Source: Aedoeadaptatus ivorii (lineage in GTDB: Bacteria; Bacillota; Clostridia; Tissierellales; Peptoniphilaceae). From it: DNA of 64,000 nucleotides. The position numbers and the translations under genes were made by a program. The DNA lies in contig NZ_JAUSWF010000003.1 of assembly GCF_030815095.1 (NCBI RefSeq), positions 1 through 64,000 on the forward strand. The letters run 5' to 3'. Positions 18,343 through 27,470 of this stretch are shown here, piece after piece; the first letter of the stretch is position 1; every line of letters starts with the position of its first letter. Below the pieces are notes generated by a model that made no database searches, was not told where the DNA came from, and saw nothing but the letters and a program-made list of their open reading frames with translations.

Positions 18343-18891
18343 TTACCAACGCGGGGTATTCGGTGCGTAGGTGGGGTATTCGGTCCTTACATTTTGCGGG
18401 GGATTGTTTGCAAATTGGTTGTTGATTTGATTGCCGATATTGTTCTTCTTCTTTTCTTCGAAGTCTTTGCGGGTCATCACGTCGACCACTTCGACATTGA
18501 GTTCGACCAAATTCAGGCCGGTCATCAATTCCAATTGCTTGGTAGCGTATTGCTTTAATTCTTCGAAGATGCGGGGCGCGGATTGGCCGAATTCGAGAAT
18601 CATCTTTACATCGAGTACGGCGTCCTTGTCGTCAATGGTCGCATCGACGCCTTTGGTTTCGTCGTCTCCAAAGTTAAAGCTTTCTTGAATGCCGGAGATA
18701 AATCCGCCCTTCAGATCCAACACGCCTTTGATTTCACGGGCTGCCAGGGCAACGATCTTTTCTACGACGGCATCGTTGAATACCAACGAGTCCTTGTAAT
18801 CTTGATCTCTGGCTTCTTCACCGCCGACGTTGGGGGCATTTTTTACCGCATTGTCGTTGACTTGATTGTTCATTTTTTCGTTGTTAGCCAT
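18343..18891 (-). CDS. Asp23/Gls24 family envelope stress protein
   Basis: 182 residues. The Asp23 domain occupies about 33-150 (VFNDAVVEKIVALAAREIKGV...LELMTGLNLVELNVEVVDV). The N-terminal 30 residues are Asn-rich and the last 30 (KKKNNIGNQINNQFANNPPQ) are low-complexity. In Staphylococcus aureus Asp23 is a membrane-attached protein held by AmaP and tied to cell-wall stress. Here it is the last gene of amaP-DUF2273-asp23, 17 bases behind DUF2273. Confidence 0.93.
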   Translation of the reverse strand: MANNEKMNNQVNDNAVKNAPNVGGEEARDQDYKDSLVFNDAVVEKIVALAAREIKGVLDLKGGFISGIQESFNFGDDETKGVDATIDDKDAVLDVKMILEFGQSAPRIFEELKQYATKQLELMTGLNLVELNVEVVDVMTRKDFEEKKKNNIGNQINNQFANNPPQNVRTEYPTYAPNTPRW

Positions 18892-18908
18892 TCTTTACAC
18901 CCTTTCTG

Positions 18909-19238
18909 TTAACCCAAATTGTTGATAAATCGCATGACGACGGGATTTCTATCGAAGAAACCGCCGATGAGAAAGCCGATCGCCATCAGAATCGCCAGGA
19001 GCAGGGTTTGGAAAAACCCGATCGCCAAAAACAAGATTCCGATGATAAGGCCGATCAGCATTCCCCAAATCGTCTTTCCGTATCTTCTCAGGTAAAAGCG
19101 ATTTCGTTCGTTGTCGAGCAGGCCGCGCTTTGCTGCCTGTCCGCCCCGGTTTGCATTCTGTCCGTTTCCGGAGGGCACGATGTCGTAGTCCCCCAGATAG
19201 CTGAATTGATTGTTCGGATCTCGTGTATACAGTCTCAT
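18909..19238 (-). CDS. DUF2273 small membrane protein
   Basis: 109 residues from the ATG at 19238 (GGGGTGATACT before it), 4 bases behind the amaP stop; the open frame upstream overlaps amaP. A hydrophilic Asn/Gly-rich stretch (about 25-45) precedes two adjacent hydrophobic helices (about 60-100; WGMLIGLIIGILFLAIGFF) with glycine-zipper character. DUF2273 proteins accompany Asp23/AmaP genes throughout the Bacillota; their role is not established. Confidence 0.87.
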   Translation of the reverse strand: MRLYTRDPNNQFSYLGDYDIVPSGNGQNANRGGQAAKRGLLDNERNRFYLRRYGKTIWGMLIGLIIGILFLAIGFFQTLLLAILMAIGFLIGGFFDRNPVVMRFINNLG

Positions 19239-19242
19239 AGTA

Positions 19243-19803
19243 TCACCCCGCGACCGTTTCCGTCGAAGGCGCATCGGGATCCGCGAATGTCACTTCGACA
19301 TCCCCTACGGAAAAACCTACATACTGTTCAAGATCTTCTCGTACCTGTTCCTGGATTTGTCTCGCCAGGAGTTTCAGATCGTGTTGACCTTTCACCTTGC
19401 ACGCAATTTTCGAGCGTACCGTAGGATTGCTTCCGCCGCGGATATTGACCGCGACTCGGGGCACGGACACTTGATGAAATCTGCGTACAGATGCCTCGAC
19501 CACGGATTCTACGGACGATTCGGTCAAATAGACCTCCCCGTCCTTTTGGCGAATGCGCACGCTATGCTCCCGGGTCGCCGTAAACAGTGCACGGAGCAGG
19601 AGAAACAGCGCATAGGCGCCGGTGATCGCGGCGAGGATCGCCAGTACATAGAATCCCCAATCCCGTCCTAAATAGGAAAGAAGATTCTGCTGTACCGCGT
19701 CGGCTCCAATCAAATTGCCGTAAATCGAAAAGAAGCAAACATAGGCGAAGACGAGAAGTATAAGGGCAATGACGATGTCCAATGCCTTTTTACCTTTTCT
19801 CAT
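19243..19803 (-). CDS. amaP: Alkaline-shock membrane anchor protein AmaP
   Basis: 186 residues. Two membrane helices (about 8-30 and 49-72) are followed by a cytoplasmic Asp23-like domain (about 85-178). In S. aureus AmaP anchors Asp23 to the membrane. First gene of the three-gene unit; AGGGGAGGCTTA precedes the start. A possible sigma-B-type promoter stands about 50 bases upstream. Confidence 0.9.
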   Translation of the reverse strand: MRKGKKALDIVIALILLVFAYVCFFSIYGNLIGADAVQQNLLSYLGRDWGFYVLAILAAITGAYALFLLLRALFTATREHSVRIRQKDGEVYLTESSVESVVEASVRRFHQVSVPRVAVNIRGGSNPTVRSKIACKVKGQHDLKLLARQIQEQVREDLEQYVGFSVGDVEVTFADPDAPSTETVAG

Positions 19804-19854
19804 TTAAGCCTCCCCTCAGCACAGTGTGTTGAATCATTTATTTACACATGTCTT

Positions 19855-19880
19855 TTACCCGATATATCGGCCGCTTACAC
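19855..19880 (-). promoter_or_regulatory. Possible sigma-B-like promoter of the amaP-asp23 operon
   Basis: On the minus strand GTGTAA (19875-19880) is followed after 14 bases by GGGTAA (19855-19860), close to the Bacillus/Staphylococcus sigma-B pattern GTTTAA-N12-15-GGGTAT. No sigma-A pair is evident. The spacer carries the palindrome CCGATATATCGG. It is supported by the fact that asp23 is a classic sigma-B target in S. aureus, but no sigma-B gene is in view. Confidence 0.35.
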
Positions 19881-19917
19881 AAGGGATTCGTCAGAAAGGG
19901 CTTATATTTCTATAAAA

Positions 19918-22575
19918 TTATAAACGTTCCTTTACAAAGTGCAGGCGCTCGTTCAGATTGGCGAGATTTTCGGTATAGGTGGCGAGCTTTTCCCGTTCCG
20001 CTTCTACCACCTCCGCCTTCGCCTTGTTGACGAAGTTTTCATTGGCGAGTTTCTTCTCTGCCCGCTCGATTTCCGATTGCGTCTTTTCCACTTCCCGCTC
20101 CAGGCGCTCCGCCTCTTTGGCGTAGTCCACCAAATCCTTCATGGGAAGGAAGAGTTCCGCTTTTTCCACGACGACAGAGATGACGTCTTCTTCCACTTCG
20201 TCGCGATTTTCGGCAAACGAGACGTCGGTGATGTTCGCGAGGTTGGCGAGATGTCCCCGGGATTCGTCGTAGAGCGCCCGGCGGTCGGCGTCCGAAGAGA
20301 GGACAAAGAGCTTGCTCTTTCGATGGGGTTCAATGTCCATTTCGGCCTTGGCGTTTCGAATGCCGCGAATGGCTTCTCGAAGGGCGGAGATCTTTTCGAC
20401 ATCCTCTTTGAAGGCGTATACGCCCGATTGCGGCCAGTCGCTTGCGACCAATTTCCCTTTTTCCCCGGGCAGGAAGGAATAGATTTCCTCGGTGATAAAG
20501 GGCATAAAGGGATGGAGCATCTTGAGGATCTTTTCCAATACATCGAGGAGTACGGCATAGACCGTTTCTCGATCGCGGACGTCCTCTCCGTAAAGGCGCG
20601 GCTTTACCATTTCGATATACCAGTCGCAGTATTCATCCCACACGAAGTCGTGGATCGCCTCGGCGGCAAGGCCGATGTCGTATTTTTCGATCTTTCGCGC
20701 CACATCGCTTACGGTCTTGTCGCCGCGGGTGAGAATCCACCGGTCCTCGGAGCGGAGCTTGGCGCTGTCGATCGAAGCGTTTTGGAAGTCTTCGGGCAGA
20801 TTCATCAACACAAAGCGGGATGCGTTCCAGAGCTTATTGCAGAAGTTGCGGTTGTTCTCCACGCGCTTGTCGCTAAAACGGGTGTCGTTTCCGGGAGAAG
20901 TGCCCGTCACCAGGGTAAAGCGCAGGGCATCGGCGCCGTATTGGTCGATGACTTCCAAAGGATCGATGCCGTTTCCGAGACTCTTGGACATCTTTCTTCC
21001 CTGTTCGTCGCGCACGAGGCCGGTAAGATAGACGTCGGTAAAAGGCAGCTCGCCGGTGAGCTCCAGGGCGGAAAAAACCATACGAATCACCCAGAAAAAG
21101 ATGATGTCGTAGCCCGTTACCAGTACGTCGGTGGGATAGTAATACTCGAGATCTTCGGTCTGATGCGGCCAACCCATGGTAGAGAAGGGCCAAAGTGCCG
21201 AGGAGAACCAAGTATCGAGGGTGTCTTCGTCTTGGCGCAATGCGGTGTTATTACATTTTTTGCACGCGGTCGGCTTCTCTTTGGAGACAATGATTTCGCC
21301 GCATTCGTCGCAGTAATAGACGGGTATGCGGTGTCCCCACCACAGTTGACGGGAGATACACCAATCGCGGATATTTTCCAGCCAGTGGGTGTAGATTTTT
21401 CCGAAGCGCTCGGGCACAAAGTGCAGTTCGCCCTTTTGATACGCTTCGAGGGCGGGTTTTGCCAAAGATTCCATGGCGACAAACCACTGTAGCGACAGCA
21501 TGGGCTCGATGACGGTCTTACAGCGCTCGCAATGGCCGACGGCGTTGTGGTGGTCTTCGATTTTTACCAAATAGCCCGCCTCGTCGAAATCGGCGACGAT
21601 TGCCTTGCGCGCTTCATAGCGATCCATGCCTTCGTATTTGCCCGCATTGGCGTTCAAATGCGCGGTCTCGTCCATAATCAAAAGTTGGCCCAAATCATGC
21701 CGTTCCCCGACCTGAAAGTCGTTGGGGTCGTGGGAAGGCGTAATCTTTACCGCACCGGTCCCGAATTCGGTCTCGACATAGGGATCGGCGATAATCGGAA
21801 TTTTACGGCCCAAAATCGGCAACACGACCTGTTTTCCGATATATTCGGTGTATCGTTCGTCGTCGGGATTAACCGCCACCGCCAAGTCCCCGGGAATGGT
21901 CTCGGGTCGGGTGGTGGAAATTTCGATACAATCGTCCTCCCCGTCGATGGGATAGCGGAAGGTCCAAATCTTGCCGTCCTGCTCGTCATGTTCGACTTCC
22001 GCATCGGAAAGGGCAGTTTTGTCGTGGGGACACCAGTTGATGATGCGATTGCCCCGGTAAATCAGCCCCTTTTCGTACAAGCGGATAAAGACTTCCTGCA
22101 CCGCCTCCGAAAGATTTTCGTCGAGGGTGAATCGATCTCTGGACCAGTCACAGGATACGCCGAGTTTTTTGAGCTGATTTTTGATATTGCCGCCGTATTC
22201 CTCGGTCCAGTCCCAGGCGGCGTCGAGAAATTTCTCGCGGCCCAGGCTCTCCTTCGACTTTCCTTCTTGGCGCAATTTTTCCACGACCTTGACTTCGGTG
22301 GAAATCGACGCGTGGTCGGTCCCCGGAATCCACAACGCGCTATAGCCTTGTAAGCGCTTAAAACGGGTCAGGATATCCTGTAAGGTGTTGTTCATGGCGT
22401 GTCCCATATGGAGATTGCCCGTTACATTCGGCGGCGGCATGACGATGGTAAAGGGCTGTTTGCCCGCCGCCCGATCGGCGTCCCGATCCGGCGTGAAATC
22501 TCCCGCCTCCATCCAATCCCGATAGATCCTCTCCTCGAAGTCCTTCGGATTGTAAACCTTTTGCATATTCTTCAT
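19918..22575 (-). CDS. valS: Valyl-tRNA synthetase
   Basis: 885 residues. Class I enzyme with HMGH (PPPNVTGNLHMGHAMNN, about 48-64), the CP1 editing domain (about 190-340), a zinc-binding CDEC...CKKC segment (about 410-435), KMSKS (GRKMSKSLGNG near 525), the anticodon-binding domain and the C-terminal coiled-coil arm (about 815-885). The start has AGGAGG 5 bases before it. Expression is controlled by the T-box leader directly upstream. Confidence 0.97.
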   Translation of the reverse strand: MKNMQKVYNPKDFEERIYRDWMEAGDFTPDRDADRAAGKQPFTIVMPPPNVTGNLHMGHAMNNTLQDILTRFKRLQGYSALWIPGTDHASISTEVKVVEKLRQEGKSKESLGREKFLDAAWDWTEEYGGNIKNQLKKLGVSCDWSRDRFTLDENLSEAVQEVFIRLYEKGLIYRGNRIINWCPHDKTALSDAEVEHDEQDGKIWTFRYPIDGEDDCIEISTTRPETIPGDLAVAVNPDDERYTEYIGKQVVLPILGRKIPIIADPYVETEFGTGAVKITPSHDPNDFQVGERHDLGQLLIMDETAHLNANAGKYEGMDRYEARKAIVADFDEAGYLVKIEDHHNAVGHCERCKTVIEPMLSLQWFVAMESLAKPALEAYQKGELHFVPERFGKIYTHWLENIRDWCISRQLWWGHRIPVYYCDECGEIIVSKEKPTACKKCNNTALRQDEDTLDTWFSSALWPFSTMGWPHQTEDLEYYYPTDVLVTGYDIIFFWVIRMVFSALELTGELPFTDVYLTGLVRDEQGRKMSKSLGNGIDPLEVIDQYGADALRFTLVTGTSPGNDTRFSDKRVENNRNFCNKLWNASRFVLMNLPEDFQNASIDSAKLRSEDRWILTRGDKTVSDVARKIEKYDIGLAAEAIHDFVWDEYCDWYIEMVKPRLYGEDVRDRETVYAVLLDVLEKILKMLHPFMPFITEEIYSFLPGEKGKLVASDWPQSGVYAFKEDVEKISALREAIRGIRNAKAEMDIEPHRKSKLFVLSSDADRRALYDESRGHLANLANITDVSFAENRDEVEEDVISVVVEKAELFLPMKDLVDYAKEAERLEREVEKTQSEIERAEKKLANENFVNKAKAEVVEAEREKLATYTENLANLNERLHFVKERL

Positions 22576-22590
22576 CTCTTCCTCCTACTC

Positions 22591-22805
22591 AAAAAAAGAT
22601 CTCGCCCTAAAAAGGACGAGATCTCGCGGTACCACCTTTGTTCCGTATCGCTACGGCACTCTTCTCGATAACGGCGAGGACCGTTTCGCTCTCGCGAAAA
22701 ATTCGACGGGCGACCTTCGATCCTTTCCTCTGGCCGCTCGCACCGAACGCGGCTTCTCTGAATCGGCTCCAGATCTACTCCTCCCGTCACATCAACTATG
22801 GGTTT
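22591..22805 (-). promoter_or_regulatory. T-box riboswitch of valS
   Basis: Minus-strand leader RNA with the conserved T-box AAAGGTGGTACCGCG (22625-22639) followed by a terminator hairpin and seven T (22591-22626). Stem I is full-size: its base pairs GACGGG with CCCGTC, the specifier loop has AGTA on the 5' side, and the distal loop has GGTGCGA, matching GGUGNRA. The triplet in the specifier position is GTC (22712-22714), a valine codon, matching the downstream gene. Uncharged tRNA-Val would pair with it and the antiterminator, switching valS on. Confidence 0.93.
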
Positions 22806-22811
22806 GCTTCG

Positions 22812-22840
22812 ATTATAAAAAACTCCCGTGCCGTCGTCAA
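22812..22840 (-). promoter_or_regulatory. Promoter of the valS leader
   Basis: TTGACG (22835-22840), 17-base spacer, TATAAT (22812-22817) on the minus strand, starting 10 bases behind the trpS stop codon. Confidence 0.75.
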
Positions 22841-22850
22841 GGAAAAACCC

Positions 22851-23840
22851 CTACTTCTGCACAAATCCGACCTTGCGGTATACCTTTCGGAGCGTCTTTT
22901 GTGCAAGATACGAGGCGCGCTGTGCCCCCTCTTTGCAGACGGATTCGAGCAGCGCCTTGTCCTCGCGGATTTCCTTATAGCGCGTTTGCACCGGTTCGAG
23001 CCCTTCGACCACCGCTTCGGCGACGCCTTCTTTTAGCGCACCGTAGCCGCTCGATGCGAATTCGCGCTCCGCCGCCTCGGGGCTGATCCCCCGAAAAGAG
23101 GCGTAAATATCCAAGAGGTTTTTGACGCCGGGTTGCGAATCGCTGTATACGACCTTGCCTTCGGAATCCGTCACCGCCCGCTTGATCTTTCTGCGTATCG
23201 CATCGGGTTCGTCCAGGATCAAAATATACGCGTTCTCGTCGGCATCGGATTTGCTCATCTTCGCCTTGGGATTTTGCAGACTCATAATCCGCGCGCCCAC
23301 TTTGGGCGCCATAATCTCGGGAATCTTGAATGTCGGCGAATAGCGCGTGTTAAAGCGCTCGGCGATGTCGCGCGTAAGCTCGATATGTTGTCTTTGGTCT
23401 TCGCCCACCGGCACAAGTTCGGTTTGGTACAAGAGGATGTCCGCCGCCATCAGGACGGGGTAGTTTAAGAGTCCCGCATAGATCTCTTTTTGTTTTTGCG
23501 ACTTGTCCTTAAATTGGGTCATGCGATTCAGCTGCCCCACAGAGGTGATGGTATTCAATACCCACGCCAACTCTACGTGTTCCGGCACGTGGGATTGTAC
23601 GTAGAGAATGGCGTTTTCGGGGTCGACGCCGCAAGCCATATAGAGGGCGATCAGATCCAAAGTCCGCTTTCTGAGCTGCGCCGGATGCTGGGCCACGGTA
23701 ATGGCGTGCATATCCACCACGCAGTAGATACACTGATAGGCTTCCTGCAGCGCCGGAAAGTTTCGAAGGGCGCCGAGATAGTTTCCGATCGTCAGGGCGC
23801 CGGAGGGTTGAATGCCGGAGTATACGATTTTTCTGTCCAT
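22851..23840 (-). CDS. trpS: Tryptophanyl-tRNA synthetase
   Basis: 329 residues, normal length. Class I signature in its Trp form (SGIQPSGALTIGNYLGA, 8-24) and KMSKS (KAKMSKSDAD, about 192-201). Charges tRNA-Trp. It follows the amidohydrolase gene by 19 bases and is probably co-transcribed with it; no leader element of its own was found. Confidence 0.97.
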   Translation of the reverse strand: MDRKIVYSGIQPSGALTIGNYLGALRNFPALQEAYQCIYCVVDMHAITVAQHPAQLRKRTLDLIALYMACGVDPENAILYVQSHVPEHVELAWVLNTITSVGQLNRMTQFKDKSQKQKEIYAGLLNYPVLMAADILLYQTELVPVGEDQRQHIELTRDIAERFNTRYSPTFKIPEIMAPKVGARIMSLQNPKAKMSKSDADENAYILILDEPDAIRRKIKRAVTDSEGKVVYSDSQPGVKNLLDIYASFRGISPEAAEREFASSGYGALKEGVAEAVVEGLEPVQTRYKEIREDKALLESVCKEGAQRASYLAQKTLRKVYRKVGFVQK

Positions 23841-23859
23841 AAGCGATTCCTTCCTATCT

Positions 23860-25191
23860 TTATGATTCGCGTTCTTCCATGGCGGCGCGCATCTCTTCGT
23901 CCAGTTCCTTGCGCGCGAGGAGTGCCTCGAACTTATTTGCCACCGATTCTCGTACTTCTTCGATGTCGATCCGGGTGAGCACCCGGTCCTTCATAACGAA
24001 ATTGCCGTCGATCAAGACGTGGCGGATATCGGCACTCTGGGCGGAATAGCAAAGCGCGCTGATCAGATTGTTTTTCGGCGTAAAGTTCACCGAATTCAGA
24101 TCGAAACAGCTGATATCGGCGCGCTTGCCCGTCTCGATAGAGCCGATCTCCGATTCCCTGCCGAGGGCCTTTGCCCCGTTGATGGTCGCCATGCGAAGCA
24201 CGTCGGCGGCGCTTACGGCCTCGGGATTTTTTTCTACGGCTTTGTTCACGATGGCCGCAAGATGGATCTCTTCCATCATATTCTGGTTGTTATTGGAACT
24301 GCTGCCGTCGGTACCCAGCGCCACGGTAAAGCCCTTTTCGAGCAGCTGCTGTACAGGCGTAAAGCCGCTGGCGAGCTTCAAATTGCTGGTGGGATTGTAG
24401 ACGGGGAAAAATTTCTTCGGATTCACGAGATCCATTTCCGCCTCGGTCATATGCACGCAGTGAGCGGCGATGGTGTGCACATCGCCCAATCCCAAATCGT
24501 GCATATAGGCGATGGGGGTCTTGCCGTAAGATGCCAGCGAATCCTCCACTTCCTTTACGGTCTCCGAAGCGTGGGTGTGTAAAATCCCGTCCATTTCCTG
24601 TGCCAAGGCGATGGCCTGCTGAATATACAGACCGCTACAGGTGTAGATGGCGTGGGGCGCCGGCGCGACTTCGAGTCTTCCCTCACAGCGGCCGTGATAG
24701 CTTACATACAGCATACGGGTTTCTTCGAGTTTTTCGTCCCCGCCGCCGTCGATGTCGGTCAATCCCCGCGTCAAAAGGCCGCGCATGCCGATCTTCGCTG
24801 CGGCTTCGCCCACCATATCCAAATGGTAGTACATATCGCAAAAGGTCGTCGTGCCGCTCATAATCCCTTCTGCCATTGAAAGCAGCGACGCCAAATAGAT
24901 GTCATCGCGCGTCAAATGCGCTTCCAGAGGCCAAATCGCCGTCGTAAGCCAGGTGTTTAAGTCCATATCGTCGGCATAGTTTCTGAAATAGCTCATGCCC
25001 AAATGCGTATGGGCGTTTACAAAGCCCGGCACCAAAAGCAGGTCCCTGCCGTCGATCACCTCGCCGCCGGAAAGGCTGCCCCCTTCGGCGATGGCATCGA
25101 TCTTTCCGTCTGCAAGGCGGATGTCCTTATGCGTCTCTACCGCACCCCGCACGACGTCTATGTAGTTTGTATCTCGAAACAGGTAGTCCAT
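23860..25191 (-). CDS. Amidohydrolase, S-adenosylhomocysteine/methylthioadenosine deaminase-like
   Basis: 443 residues from the ATG at 25191, 5 bases behind AAAGGAGG. A metal-dependent TIM-barrel hydrolase of the TRZ/ATZ group: HxH in VNAHTHLGMSYF (about 58-69), HTHASE (about 204-209), HCVHM and the late catalytic GTDGSSSNNNQNM (about 290-302). This SSNNN motif is typical of the MtaD/SAH deaminase branch, which deaminates SAH, MTA or adenosine. The exact substrate is inference. Confidence 0.85.
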   Translation of the reverse strand: MDYLFRDTNYIDVVRGAVETHKDIRLADGKIDAIAEGGSLSGGEVIDGRDLLLVPGFVNAHTHLGMSYFRNYADDMDLNTWLTTAIWPLEAHLTRDDIYLASLLSMAEGIMSGTTTFCDMYYHLDMVGEAAAKIGMRGLLTRGLTDIDGGGDEKLEETRMLYVSYHGRCEGRLEVAPAPHAIYTCSGLYIQQAIALAQEMDGILHTHASETVKEVEDSLASYGKTPIAYMHDLGLGDVHTIAAHCVHMTEAEMDLVNPKKFFPVYNPTSNLKLASGFTPVQQLLEKGFTVALGTDGSSSNNNQNMMEEIHLAAIVNKAVEKNPEAVSAADVLRMATINGAKALGRESEIGSIETGKRADISCFDLNSVNFTPKNNLISALCYSAQSADIRHVLIDGNFVMKDRVLTRIDIEEVRESVANKFEALLARKELDEEMRAAMEERES

Positions 25192-25270
25192 CGATTCCTC
25201 CTTTATAATTCTATTTAAGTATAGCACAAGAACGGGTGCGAAAAATAATCGATATAACAGGGTTTTTACC

Positions 25271-25299
25271 TTTACAAAACAACCCGCTTACTGTATAAT
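25271..25299 (+). promoter_or_regulatory. Promoter of rpsD
   Basis: TTTACA (25271-25276), 17-base spacer, TATAAT (25294-25299). The transcript would have a leader of about 45 bases. Confidence 0.8.
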
Positions 25300-25310
25300 A
25301 CCAGTCGGTT

Positions 25311-25343
25311 CTAAATTATCGCGGCAAAAATATAATTTAGGAG
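25311..25343 (+). promoter_or_regulatory. rpsD leader hairpin touching the ribosome-binding site
   Basis: A perfect 9 bp inverted repeat, CTAAATTAT (25311-25319) with ATAATTTAG (25332-25340), ends inside the ribosome-binding site AGGAG (25339-25343). Ribosomal protein S4 represses its own synthesis in other bacteria, so this could be an S4-responsive or structural translation control. The function is inference. Confidence 0.4.
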
Positions 25344-25352
25344 TGAAGAATA

Positions 25353-25946
25353 TTGGCAAAAATGATGGGACCTAGATTCAAGGAATCGAGAAGATTAGGT
25401 CTAAATGTATGTGGACACCCGAAAGCCATGAACCGTGCCGGCAGAGGTACCGCCCGTTCGGACAAGAAACTCACCGAATACGGTAAACAGCTTTTGGAAA
25501 AACAAAGACTCAGAGCTTACTACGGCGTCATGGAAAAGCAATTCGTCCGTTTGGTCGAAGAAGCACAAAAATCCGAAGAAGAGACCGGTCCCGCATTGGT
25601 AAAGCTCTTAGAAGTACGCTTAGATAATTTGACATATCGTATGGGATTCGCAAGCTCCATTCGTCAAGCGAGACAAATGGTCACCCACGGTCACATGTTC
25701 GTAAACGGCAAGAAGGTCAACATCCCCTCTTACCGCGTACAGGTCGGCGATGTCGTATCCTTAAGCGACAGAGGTCGCAAAGTGGATCTGTTCAAGGAAA
25801 ACTTCGAAACCAACTATGTGAACGCGTATCCTTATATCACGAAAGAAGAGAACAACCGAGCAACCTTAAGCTCCGTTCCCGCTCGTGAAGACATTCCCGT
25901 AGAAATCGAAGATCAACTGATCGTCGAATTCTATTCCGGAAAATAA
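25353..25946 (+). CDS. rpsD: 30S ribosomal protein S4
   Basis: 197 residues, starting with TTG at 25353; AGGAG stands 9 bases upstream and the protein begins (M)AKMMGPRFKESRRLG. Zinc-free form: a single Cys in the N-terminal region instead of the four-Cys motif. The S4 RNA-binding domain is at about 90-155 (LEVRLDNLTYRMGFASS, VTHGHMFVNGKKVNIPS). A primary 16S rRNA binder in 30S assembly. It stands alone as a unit, as in Bacillus, rather than in the alpha operon. Confidence 0.97.
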   Translation: MAKMMGPRFKESRRLGLNVCGHPKAMNRAGRGTARSDKKLTEYGKQLLEKQRLRAYYGVMEKQFVRLVEEAQKSEEETGPALVKLLEVRLDNLTYRMGFASSIRQARQMVTHGHMFVNGKKVNIPSYRVQVGDVVSLSDRGRKVDLFKENFETNYVNAYPYITKEENNRATLSSVPAREDIPVEIEDQLIVEFYSGK

Positions 25947-25947
25947 G

Positions 25948-25976
25948 AAAATTGCGGACACGTCCGCAATTTTTTT
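25948..25976 (+). terminator. Terminator of rpsD
   Basis: Stem AAATTGCGGAC / GTCCGCAATTT with a 2-base loop region and seven T, starting 2 bases after the rpsD stop. Confidence 0.92.
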
Positions 25977-26041
25977 GTTTTCGCGGACCTAATACCGAAT
26001 CCGAGATCCGGTATCTACCCCGAACAGGAAGCGAGGCAATT

Positions 26042-27448
26042 ATGTTTCAATTTACCTTTGGAGCAAACGGCTACCATCATATACACTTTATCGGCATCGG
26101 CGGCATCAGTATGTCCGGCCTGGCCGCGCTGATGCTCTCCAAGGGCTATCGCATCTCCGGCAGCGACACAAAACCTTCGGCCATTACCGAACACTTAAAG
26201 GCGCTGGGGATCACCGTATACGAAGGGCACCGACCCGAGCAGATCGAAAATGCGGATCTGGTGGTCTATACCGACGCCATTCAAATGGACAATCCGGAGT
26301 TTCGCGCCGCCATCGCCCGCAAGGTCGATGTGGTGGACCGCGCCTCTTTTTTGGGCGCTGTGATGCGAAACTTCGGCGTTTCCGTCGCCGTCTCCGGCAC
26401 CCACGGCAAGACGACCACCACGTCGATGATCGCCACCGCCATTAAGGACGAGCCCTTCTCCCCCACGATTATGGTGGGCGGCAATCTCGGCGAACTCCAC
26501 GGCAATGTGCGCATCGGCGAGGGCGACTTCTTCCTCACCGAGGCCTGCGAATACCGGGCCAATGTGTTAAAGTACTTCCCCTCTACGGCGATCATCTTGA
26601 ACATCGACGAAGACCATTTGGACTTCTTCGACAATATCGACCATATTATGGACACCTTCCGCGGCTACGCAAAGAACTTGGGCGAAGGGGATATTTTGAT
26701 CGTAAACAGCGACGATCCCCGCGCCGATTCCATGCGCCATGCTACGAAGGCGCGGGTGGTCTCGGTCTCCATCGATCGGGATGCCGACTACCGGGCGAAG
26801 AACGTCGAGATCGACAAAGACGGCCTGGCTTCCTACGATCTATACGTCGGCGGAGAGCGGATCGATCGCATTGCGCTCCAAGTGATGGGACTGCACAATA
26901 TCACCAATTCCCTCGCCGCCATCGCCGCCTGCGCGGAAAACGGCATCGATCTTCGCCGTGCGGCGAAGGGCGTCGCCCGCTACCACGGCGTGGGCAGAAG
27001 GCTGGAATATAAGGGCGAGACAAACGGCGTGCGCGTGATCGACGATTACGCCCACCACCCGACCGAGATCGCCTCTACCCTGCAGGCGATCCGCCCGACG
27101 GTGAAAAACCGCCTGCTCTGCGTCTTCCAACCCCACACCTATACGCGGACAAAACTCTTGTTGGACAATTTCTCCAAGAGCTTTACTCCGGCGGATATTA
27201 CGATTATCGCCGACATCTATGCCGCGCGGGAAAAAGATTACGGCGACATTCATTCCAAGACTTTGGTCGAGGCGATTCGCGCCAATAACGACCACGCCGT
27301 CTATATCGGCGAGCACGACGAGATCCTCGCGTATCTCTTGGAACGCGCCAAACCCGGCGATGTGGTACTCACCATGGGCGCCGGCGACATCTATCTCGTG
27401 GGCGAAAAGTTTTTAGAAGCTTACGACGCAAAAAAGGTCGAAGAGTAA
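26042..27448 (+). CDS. murC: UDP-N-acetylmuramate-L-alanine ligase
   Basis: 468 residues from the ATG at 26042 (GAGG 5 bases upstream); open frame before it runs through the rpsD terminator and is not coding. Mur ligase with N-terminal Rossmann domain (IHFIGIGGISMSGLA), ATP loop SGTHGKTTTTSM (about 117-128), central DEDH region (NIDEDHLDFFDN) and C-terminal domain (VIDDYAHHPTEI). Adds L-Ala to UDP-MurNAc, the first amino acid of the wall peptide. Its last codons and stop form the terminator. Confidence 0.97.
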   Translation: MFQFTFGANGYHHIHFIGIGGISMSGLAALMLSKGYRISGSDTKPSAITEHLKALGITVYEGHRPEQIENADLVVYTDAIQMDNPEFRAAIARKVDVVDRASFLGAVMRNFGVSVAVSGTHGKTTTTSMIATAIKDEPFSPTIMVGGNLGELHGNVRIGEGDFFLTEACEYRANVLKYFPSTAIILNIDEDHLDFFDNIDHIMDTFRGYAKNLGEGDILIVNSDDPRADSMRHATKARVVSVSIDRDADYRAKNVEIDKDGLASYDLYVGGERIDRIALQVMGLHNITNSLAAIAACAENGIDLRRAAKGVARYHGVGRRLEYKGETNGVRVIDDYAHHPTEIASTLQAIRPTVKNRLLCVFQPHTYTRTKLLLDNFSKSFTPADITIIADIYAAREKDYGDIHSKTLVEAIRANNDHAVYIGEHDEILAYLLERAKPGDVVLTMGAGDIYLVGEKFLEAYDAKKVEE

Positions 27449-27468
27449 AATCTCTTCGACCTTTTTTA
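27431..27468. terminator. Bidirectional terminator between murC and the ABC ATPase gene
   Basis: 12 bp stem AAGGTCGAAGAG / CTCTTCGACCTT, A-run to the left and T-run to the right. The loop contains the murC stop codon TAA (27446-27448). Confidence 0.92.
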
Positions 27469-27470
27469 AT

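Noticed and set aside
19939..21492. 517-codon open frame on the plus strand
   Set aside because: It lies wholly opposite valS, has no ribosome-binding site or family features, and is a by-product of valS codon use.
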